A stretch of 61,573 bases of DNA from Methanococcoides methylutens. GTDB taxonomy: Archaea; Halobacteriota; Methanosarcinia; Methanosarcinales; Methanosarcinaceae. The notes under the pieces are model-generated. The model was not told where the DNA came from. It ran no database searches and saw only the letters and a program-made list of their open reading frames with translations. A program made the translations under genes and the position numbers. Of this stretch, positions 56,442-61,573 are shown piece after piece (position 1 is the first letter of the stretch; every line of letters starts with the position of its first letter). Location: the NCBI RefSeq assembly GCF_000765475.1, contig NZ_JRHO01000014.1, positions 1 to 61,573 on the forward strand, in the 5' to 3' direction.

Positions 56442-56485
56442 CAGAAAATGAACATAGTGGGCCCGAGGAGATTACACACCCAGAT
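56442..56485 (+). repeat. Att-like copy 2
   Basis: CAGAAAATGAACATAGTGGG and CCCGAGGAGATT (56442-56473) match copies 1 and 3 with one change (AAT to AGT), followed by ACACACCCAGAT as in copy 1. It sits at the start of the integrase C-part. Confidence 0.75.
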
Positions 56486-56572
56486 CTCGCTTCTGGAGCG
56501 CGGAACGAGGTGATGAGCTTCGCTCAACACCTCACTGACAGCAAAACTGAAGCTTCAATCGTAAATTCAAAA
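56481..56572 (+). repeat. 92-bp direct repeat, copy 2
   Basis: Matches 53531-53622 with three substitutions. It holds the hairpin GAGGTG-A-TGAGC-TTC-GCTCA-A-CACCTC (56507-56533). It is part of the integrase C-part and so may include recombinase arm sites. Confidence 0.8.
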
Positions 56573-56959
56573 ATCTGGAGTTGTCGAAGTATATGTCAGT
56601 GACAACGAAATGAAGGAAGCCTATGAAGCCTGTCCGGAAGACATGAAGACCGTCTTCCAATTACTTGCATACTCCGGGAGTAGACTCACACATGTCCATA
56701 AAATGCTCCAGAGCTTCGATGAGAGGAAAATTATCGTGGATGGAGATGTTGCCTATTACCCTACGGCTTCCTTCTCAGAAGGGATGAAACACACCTTTGA
56801 GGTCTTTTTTTGTACGCTATTTTTTAAAAAATCGAGTTCTCTTTATCGATAAAACTCATGTGTGCAGATGATTTATATGGGCATAAAATGGAAAGTTGAC
56901 AATCATGCAGGATTAGATTAAAGTAATGCTGCTGCAATATTAATTTAGGGAGTGATTAT

Positions 56960-57127
56960 GTGCCTTATGAAGAAAAAAGTCACTGGGAATATCTTGTCGA
57001 CGAAATAGACGGGACAAATTTTGAAAGACAACTAAATAGACATGGATCTTCAAATTGGGAACTCGTTGCAATATGTGGGAACAGCATTATCTTTAAACGC
57101 CAAGTCACAGAGGTCAACAAATATTAA
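56960..57127 (+). CDS. DUF4177-like small protein (55 aa)
   Basis: A short frame from GTG 56960, seven bases after GGGAGTGA. The product has SHWEYLVDEIDGTNFERQLN and NWELVAICGNSIIFKR, fitting the WEY-x(n)-GWELV-FKR pattern of DUF4177. Function unknown; such proteins occur in mobile and accessory regions. TAA stop. It lies inside the att-bounded segment. Confidence 0.65.
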   Translation: MPYEEKSHWEYLVDEIDGTNFERQLNRHGSSNWELVAICGNSIIFKRQVTEVNKY

Positions 57128-57537
57128 ACCCTCAACCCACCACTCAAATCCACTACTAAATCTCGGAACTCTACAGAAAAATGTAACAATCAATCTCAAT
57201 AGATGAAAATTTGGTTTATGTTATAATGTCAGCAAAGAGAGATTATAATTTTTAATAAAATAGTTGTCAGTCGTTTGAGGTTTCTTTATAGAGGTAATAA
57301 ATAAAAATAAACGATAGAAAACCCGACTATAGATTATTAATTCACAATGTAAACTTTATTTTGATATATTTTTAGTAAATAAAGAATTATCAAGATTTAT
57401 TAGATGATTTAGGTTTTAAAATACCTGCAAATTTTAAGAGCAGATGTTATGAATGATTCAGTTCTAAAGTAAATATATATCCAAGTATCCCAAATATTGT
57501 TTTGTAAGTTAATTTCATGATAGTGGAGGAATCCAGA
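57128..57537. other. AT-rich intergenic region
   Basis: 410 bases of very AT-rich sequence upstream of the coiled-coil surface gene. A TATA-like AAATATATATC (57471-57481) about 60 bases before the next ATG is a likely promoter. No gene is visible. Confidence 0.4.
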
Positions 57538-58803
57538 ATGAAGAGAGGAATGATGAAAGGTTTTGCAACTGTCGCCGCTGTGCTAATGGTAGTCAGCTTA
57601 CTTCCTATGACAGCACTTGCAGATACCGGTAATGGATTTGAGGACGCACCCGGCCAGATGAAAATGAATGCTACTGGTGAGACGGTAGGCATACAGGATC
57701 AGGACAGGTTGAGGACAAATTATCAGGAAGCAAAGAACGACTATAATAGAATGACATCTAATTTCCAGACAATGAAAAGCCAACAAGCAAGAGGCCTGAT
57801 TGAATCTGAAGATTATTTTGTTGCATCTCAAGATTATCTAAATGAAACTATTAATCTTATGATTCAACGCCTTGAGCTCTACGAAGTAGAGAGTCAAAAC
57901 GATGATGTGAACGAGACAATTGACGATTACATCGGTCAACTCGAGCTTATCAGAGTAGATGTTGAGGGTGCAGAAACAAGGGAAGAACTCTCTGATGCTC
58001 TGAAGGAGATCCGGGAGCTCTGGAAAGATGCAATTGAGGACATGAGAAGTTTCAATGAAATGAAAGTTGGTGAGAGGCTTGATGATCATATTGGCAACAC
58101 CAATCGCATATCTGAGCGCCTGCAGAACGAAATAAGGGAAATGGAGCAGAACGGAGAGGATGTTGAACCCCTTCAAAACATGCTTAATGAATACAATAAT
58201 CTGATGGCTGGTGCGGAATCACTCCAAGAAGATGGAGAGATTGGAGATGCAATAAAAGCTACCAAAGAAGCCAACGAGCAACTCCGGAAACTACTGCAGG
58301 AGATGAAACAGCTCAGAGAAGGCTTTGTGAACATGGCAGGCGAGGGACCATTTAATGCCGAGGGTGACGGTACCATCGTCCTTTCCGGACAACTTAACGT
58401 TACCATCAGTGCAACGGATGCAATGCTTGTTATCAAGGACCTTGCAGGGGATGCAGAAATTGACATCAAAGGGGAATATGATCTCGTGAATGAGGAGGCA
58501 AATGACGGATGTTGTGCCTTTGTATATGACAACTTCACAGGTGATGCTACCATTAACGGAAGCCGGATTACCATAATGATACGCGGAGAGGACATGACAG
58601 TCTTCGCAGAAGGGTCTGGAAGCGCTTCACTTTCAGGAGAGGGATCATACCAGATAGGTGAAGGTGCCAAAGTATTTGTGACCGAGTTTGCAGAAGATGA
58701 AGGAGAAAACGAAGAAGAGACAGATGATTTAGGAACTAAAGGTATGGAAGGGGCTGATACACCCAGCCAAAATGGTAATGGTAATAAGCCACAGGAGGTT
58801 TAA
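57538..58803 (+). CDS. Secreted coiled-coil protein with beta-rich C-terminal domain
   Basis: A 421-residue protein from ATG 57538 (MKRGMMKGFATVAAVLMVVS), behind GTGGAGGA; the signal peptide probably ends at TALA. Residues 60-280 are strongly helical with heptad-like Glu/Leu patterns (NDYNRMTSNFQTMKSQQAR; RLQNEIREMEQNGEDVEPL). Residues 285-395 form a beta-rich domain (GDGTIVLSGQLNVTISATDA; SGSASLSGEGSYQIGEGAKV). The C-terminus is acidic and polar without an anchor. Exported, possibly surface-bound. Function unknown. A lipoprotein gene follows two bases later. Confidence 0.7.
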   Translation: MKRGMMKGFATVAAVLMVVSLLPMTALADTGNGFEDAPGQMKMNATGETVGIQDQDRLRTNYQEAKNDYNRMTSNFQTMKSQQARGLIESEDYFVASQDYLNETINLMIQRLELYEVESQNDDVNETIDDYIGQLELIRVDVEGAETREELSDALKEIRELWKDAIEDMRSFNEMKVGERLDDHIGNTNRISERLQNEIREMEQNGEDVEPLQNMLNEYNNLMAGAESLQEDGEIGDAIKATKEANEQLRKLLQEMKQLREGFVNMAGEGPFNAEGDGTIVLSGQLNVTISATDAMLVIKDLAGDAEIDIKGEYDLVNEEANDGCCAFVYDNFTGDATINGSRITIMIRGEDMTVFAEGSGSASLSGEGSYQIGEGAKVFVTEFAEDEGENEEETDDLGTKGMEGADTPSQNGNGNKPQEV

Positions 58804-58805
58804 TC

Positions 58806-59063
58806 ATGGTCAGCTTTAAACACATTGGAATTATTGCCATCATTCTGATAGGACTCACATTCTCAGGTTGTGTTGACGACCAGCCTGCAGAAGAAGTAGT
58901 TGATGCTGAAGTTGAAGCACCAACCGCAGACGAGATACTTGGAGAGGAAGGGGTCGGACTGACCGATTCAGAAATAGATGCACTTGAAAGTGATCTTGAC
59001 GAACTGGAAGCCAACCTTTCAGAGTTTGATGAGGACGAGAACCTAACCATAGAAGAAGTCTGA
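58806..59063 (+). CDS. Small acidic lipoprotein
   Basis: 85 residues. The lipobox FSGC (Cys22) is followed by an extremely acidic mature part (DDQPAEEVVDAEVEAPT, EIDALESDLDELEANLSEF). AGGAGGT lies six bases before the ATG, overlapping the end of the upstream gene, so the two are one operon and may form a complex. Function unknown. TGA stop. Confidence 0.75.
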   Translation: MVSFKHIGIIAIILIGLTFSGCVDDQPAEEVVDAEVEAPTADEILGEEGVGLTDSEIDALESDLDELEANLSEFDEDENLTIEEV

Positions 59064-59080
59064 AAGAATAAAAGTTCAGG

Positions 59081-59100
59081 CTCTTTTTCCTTTTTTTTAA
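59081..59100 (+). terminator. T-rich terminator
   Basis: Two T-tracts (TTTTT, TTTTTTTT) begin 18 bases after the lipoprotein stop on the plus strand, the pattern expected of an archaeal U-tract terminator. Confidence 0.5.
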
Positions 59101-59808
59101 TTTTATATTACAATTCTTCTAATGCTATTGATACTTGCCGAAAATTCTCTTGCTTACGATATAGTTTACAATTTTTGTACCTTTCCGGAAAACGGTTGAA
59201 GTCGAAGATCAACTGCTCCTATGAATCCTATGCCCTGAAACTCACGAGATCATCCATATCCAGCTTTTTTGAATGGAGGTATATCATTGCATTGACATTG
59301 TTCAATCATATCAAGAGATGAGATGCAGGTGAAAATTTAGGAAAAGAATGAAATTGTTGTAACGTGGGAACAGGAACCCCCTGTGTGAGTTAACCCGTTT
59401 TTCTGGATAGTTTGTCATAATGCTGGACGACCAATCGACAAAGAATCCTTTAGCTCCCACTCCCATATTATATATTGTTTTTTCATTAAATACGGCTGTT
59501 GGTTCAGCTTCAATTATAGTTAAGCTAAAATATAAATCTATGTAAACTTATGCATTAACCTGAAAAAAGAAGGCAACTGAATCCGAATTTTAAATAAGAT
59601 TATAATTTATATTGTCGAATTTGATCTCTTCAATCAAAGGACCTCCTTCGGATATGAGAAGTCCACCAAAAGCTCCTCACAGCCTCCTCATGGACCCAAT
59701 TCCCCCTTTTGGAAGTCTTCTATGGACCCCTCCAAAAAAATGTCTCAGAGGGGACGAGAGAAAGGCATAAAGTGTTGTGCAACAATTGTATATGGGGAGA
59801 GAATAGCA
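59101..59808. other. Intergenic region with element debris
   Basis: About 700 bases without a confident gene. A stretch at 59437-59471 (ATCCTTTAGCTCCCACTCCC) resembles 53740-53773 just past att copy 1 (ATCCCTTTAGTTCCTACCCC), suggesting that both derive from the integrated element. The rest is unassigned. Confidence 0.35.
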
Positions 59809-60183
59809 ATGGAACCCATCGGAAAATCCAAAATAACAGCGCATCGACCTAAAAAAGACATAACATATCCTATGGTTCGATTGCCGCAATCACACTCACA
59901 TCTCGCAGGTGAAACCGCGTATATTTTTGAAATCGATAACAATGGAAGCCCTTTGTTCATAATATCCCTCGACAAAGAATTCGACGGAAACATACAAGTT
60001 GTACAACCAACTGACAATTCAGACCTCGAAACCCGCCTAGAAACCCTCGAAAAACAGATGAAATCATTACAAAAATCAATACAAACCCAAAGCTCTTCAT
60101 CACGAAAATCATCAGAAAATGAACATAATGGGCCCGAGGAGATTCGAACTCCTGATTCCCGCCGTGTAAAGGCGATGTCATAA
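59809..60183 (+). CDS. Integrase N-terminal part running into the tRNA-Val gene
   Basis: 124 residues from ATG 59809 (MEPIGKSKITAHRPKKD), behind GGGGAGAG. Residues 1-60 resemble a swapped-hairpin/AbrB-like DNA-binding fold (YPMVRLPQSHSHLAGETAYIF, then FIISLDKEF). Residues 75-95 are a coiled coil (LETRLETLEKQMKSLQKS). After a Ser-rich linker the frame enters the tRNA gene antisense (EHNGPEEIRTPDSRRVK) and stops inside it. In an uncut gene the GPEEI would continue into THPDLAS... of the C-part. It is thus the N-half of an SSV-type integrase split by integration. Confidence 0.65.
   Translation: MEPIGKSKITAHRPKKDITYPMVRLPQSHSHLAGETAYIFEIDNNGSPLFIISLDKEFDGNIQVVQPTDNSDLETRLETLEKQMKSLQKSIQTQSSSSRKSSENEHNGPEEIRTPDSRRVKAMS
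60103..60144 (+). repeat. Att-like copy 3 at the intact tRNA-Val gene
   Basis: 42 bases identical to att copy 1 (53647-53688). It covers the last 16 bases of the tRNA (60129-60144) plus flanking integrase N-part sequence. Confidence 0.8.
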
Positions 60184-60202
60184 CCGGCTAGACCACGGGC
60201 CC
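60129..60202 (-). tRNA. tRNA-Val (anticodon UAC)
   Basis: On the minus strand: acceptor GGGCCCG pairs with CGGGCCC near the 3' end; D arm GTCTAGCCGGTTATGAC; anticodon stem TCGCC/GGCGG (60165-60180) around loop TTTACAC, anticodon UAC; T arm AGGAG-TTCGAAT-CTCCT; discriminator A. All stems pair. CCA is not encoded. The gene's 3' end is the att core of the adjacent element. Confidence 0.93.
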
Positions 60203-60363
60203 CTGTTGCAAATAATACACATCAGTATCCGCCACCATTTTAGTGGTGTGGGATGTGCAACCCCATAATAGCATTAGTCATATATAATGTTTTTCGTGCA
60301 GAGGCGGGGATGTGCAGGAATGAATCACAACCATTAATAATCAGTAATGCATAATTGAGTAGC

Positions 60364-60654
60364 ATGACCGACACTAATGAAAATTCTGAAATAGTCCAGC
60401 AGAGCAAGCAGCTTGAAGAATTCAAGGTTGATCTCAACTACAACAAAGAGATGGGACAGATCGTCATCTGGATTCCGGTCGGGGAGCATGATATGCGCAT
60501 CATTACCAATAGCGAGGACGGAAAACTGGATTGTGTCTTTGTTCACATGCATCCAAGTCCTGAAAAGGCGCAGGAAGCCTATGAGAATTTTGCTACTGCA
60601 GATGACGTCAGGACAATGTTCACCCTCACCGGCATTGGAAAGAAATGTAAATGA
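60364..60654 (+). CDS. Uncharacterized small protein (96 aa)
   Basis: A 96-residue soluble protein (start ATG 60364; TTG at 60355 is an alternative). It has an acidic N-terminus (NENSEIVQQSKQLEE) and a beta-rich body (GQIVIWIPVGEHDMRIITN, LDCVFVHMHPSPEKAQEAY). I do not recognise the family. CATATATAAT at 60276-60285 is a likely promoter. TGA stop; hdrA starts 97 bases downstream. Confidence 0.6.
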   Translation: MTDTNENSEIVQQSKQLEEFKVDLNYNKEMGQIVIWIPVGEHDMRIITNSEDGKLDCVFVHMHPSPEKAQEAYENFATADDVRTMFTLTGIGKKCK

Positions 60655-60750
60655 TGCTGGTTGATGTAATCAGCAATTAATAATAGATTTAAATCGGTTT
60701 GAAATTTCATTACATCATAAATTATAAAACTTCAAGAGGAAGCCTATCGC

Positions 60751-61573
60751 ATGCGAATCGGAGTATATATCTGCCACTGTGGATTGAACATTGCCAGTGT
60801 CATCAACATGGATGCACTTCATCAGAAAGTCGAGGAGATGGAGGATGTTGCACTTGTAAAAGACATTCAGTTCATGTGCTCTGACTTCGGTCAGGAGCAG
60901 TTGATCGATGACATCAAGGAAAACAACATCGACAGGATACTGGTAGCAGCGTGCACTCCGAAACTCCATGAACCCACATTCAAACGCGTCCTCGAAAAAG
61001 CAGGTATCAACCCGTACCTTCTGGAGATAGCAAACATCCGCGAGCAGTGCTCATGGGTACACATGCACAACCACAGCATGGCTACCCAGAAAGCTTTCGA
61101 TCTTATCAAAATGGGCGTTGCAAAACTTAAGCTGCTGGCACCATTGCAGATCCGTACGTTCAAGGCGAACAAGGACGTTCTTGTCATCGGCGGTGGAGTT
61201 GCAGGTATCGAAGCAGCCCTGACACTTGCAGATGCCGGAACACACGTCTACATGGTTGAGAAGGAACCAACCATCGGCGGAAAGATGGCTTTGCTCAACG
61301 AGGTGTTCCCCACAAACGACTGTTCCATATGCGTGCTTGCACCGAAGATGACGGATGTGCAGAACCATCCGAATATCGAGATGCGGACCTACTCCGAGAT
61401 CACCGACATCTCCGGCTCAGTGGGCAATTTCAATGTAAAGGGAGTAGAACATCCCAGATATGTCATGATCGATCGCTGCAAAGGATGTATCGACCAGTGT
61501 TCAAATGTCTGTCCGGTAGAGATACCTAACCCATTTGACAGCGGACTTGGCAAAACAAAGGCAATCAACATGC
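60751..61573 (+). CDS. hdrA: CoB-CoM heterodisulfide reductase subunit A, partial
   Basis: The first 274 codons of a gene running off the right edge. The start is ATG 60751 behind AAGAGGAAG. The N-terminal domain begins RIGVYICHCGLNIASVIN and has ACTPKLHEPTF. The FAD-binding domain shows VLVIGGGVAGIEAALTLADAG and MVEKEPTIGGKMALLNEVFP, then TNDCSICVLAPKM. A ferredoxin motif CKGCIDQCSNVCPVEIP begins near the edge. HdrA is the flavin electron-bifurcating subunit of soluble HdrABC. In Methanosarcinaceae it probably acts with HdrBC from ferredoxin; the partners are outside the window. Confidence 0.93.
   Translation, partial: MRIGVYICHCGLNIASVINMDALHQKVEEMEDVALVKDIQFMCSDFGQEQLIDDIKENNIDRILVAACTPKLHEPTFKRVLEKAGINPYLLEIANIREQCSWVHMHNHSMATQKAFDLIKMGVAKLKLLAPLQIRTFKANKDVLVIGGGVAGIEAALTLADAGTHVYMVEKEPTIGGKMALLNEVFPTNDCSICVLAPKMTDVQNHPNIEMRTYSEITDISGSVGNFNVKGVEHPRYVMIDRCKGCIDQCSNVCPVEIPNPFDSGLGKTKAINM

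Larger units (their letters stand above)
56441..56814 (+). pseudogene. Integrase C-part fragment (tyrosine recombinase, truncated and frameshifted)
   Basis: It begins with the att core in frame (ENEHSGPEEITHPD), runs through the 92-bp repeat (LASGARNEVMSFAQHLTD), shifts by one base at an A5 run (56569-56573), and continues as SGVVEVYVSDNEMKEAYEAC, FQLLAYSGSRLTHVHKML, IIVDGDVAYYPTA and HTFEVFF. The GSR is the first catalytic Arg of an archaeal SSV/pNOB8-type tyrosine integrase. The H-R-H-Y part is lost after 56814. Integration within the gene at att is typical of this class. Confidence 0.7.

Noticed and set aside
60145-60183. C-terminal peptide RTPDSRRVK as a protein domain
   Set aside because: It is the antisense reading of the tRNA-Val gene, a known annotation artefact; kept only as the tail of the split integrase frame.
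1-61573. CRISPR array, cas genes or complete insertion sequences
   Set aside because: No regularly spaced short repeats and no transposase were seen. The Cas4-like features belong to the RecB-type domain of the helicase.

Overview
The window looks like a chromosomal segment of a methylotrophic methanogen of the Methanosarcinaceae (Methanococcoides/Methanolobus-like). Supporting genes are formylmethanofuran dehydrogenase subunits, methanogenesis marker 8, HdrA, formaldehyde-activating enzyme, a methylamine-type corrinoid protein, PGF-type surface proteins, GGTGA-type ribosome binding sites and TATA-box promoters. The assignment rests on gene content only.

Layout. 0-0.6 kb: 5' end of a 16S rRNA gene (minus strand) with a long promoter/leader region. 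0.7-7.1 kb: histidine kinase, a UvrD-RecB type helicase-nuclease, a NERD protein and a TspO-like membrane protein. 7.1-9.4 kb: an AT-rich islet with two GIY-YIG genes (one broken) and a divergent zinc-ribbon protein. 9.6-12.5 kb: Sir2, DUF92 and JAMM proteins. 12.6-15.7 kb: a PAS/GAF histidine kinase and a decayed tandem paralogue. 16.1-19.0 kb: thioredoxin, ferredoxin-thioredoxin reductase, an Fe-S protein, FwdB and FwdD. 19.1-30.9 kb: marker 8, an F390-synthetase/PaaK-like ligase, UbiA, an FtsX-type permease, a TPR protein, a secreted EEP nuclease, SulP, a corrinoid protein, and fae divergent from an HxlR regulator. 31-36.5 kb: an 1856-residue GLUG/FN3/PGF-pre-PGF surface protein. 37-42.3 kb: MBL hydrolase, lipoprotein hydrolase, HypF, DUF1059. 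42.6-49.6 kb: a [NiFe] hydrogenase (large, small, protease) divergent from hypCDABE. 49.8-53.4 kb: a surface lipoprotein operon, a methyltransferase and a CPBP protease. 53.5-60.2 kb: remnants of an integrated element next to tRNA-Val. The end carries the start of hdrA.

Two points stand out. First, none of about 50 complete protein genes ends in TAG, while TAG sits inside three otherwise intact conserved genes (four codons: one in the helicase, two in a histidine kinase, one in the giant surface protein). In at least two positions the homologous residue is normally Gln. This fits UAG being read as a sense codon, probably pyrrolysine. Second, the tRNA-Val region holds an SSV-style integrase split at its att site: an N-terminal part running into the tRNA 3' end, a C-terminal fragment 3.7 kb away, and three copies of the tRNA-derived att core, suggesting serial integrations or tandem remnants.

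The hydrogenase locus is also notable. The small subunit has no Tat signal or C-terminal anchor and no cytochrome b gene is adjacent, yet a full hyp set is present, so a soluble enzyme is likely. The HxlR/fae pair, with two palindromes in front of hxlR, suggests a formaldehyde-linked regulatory circuit.
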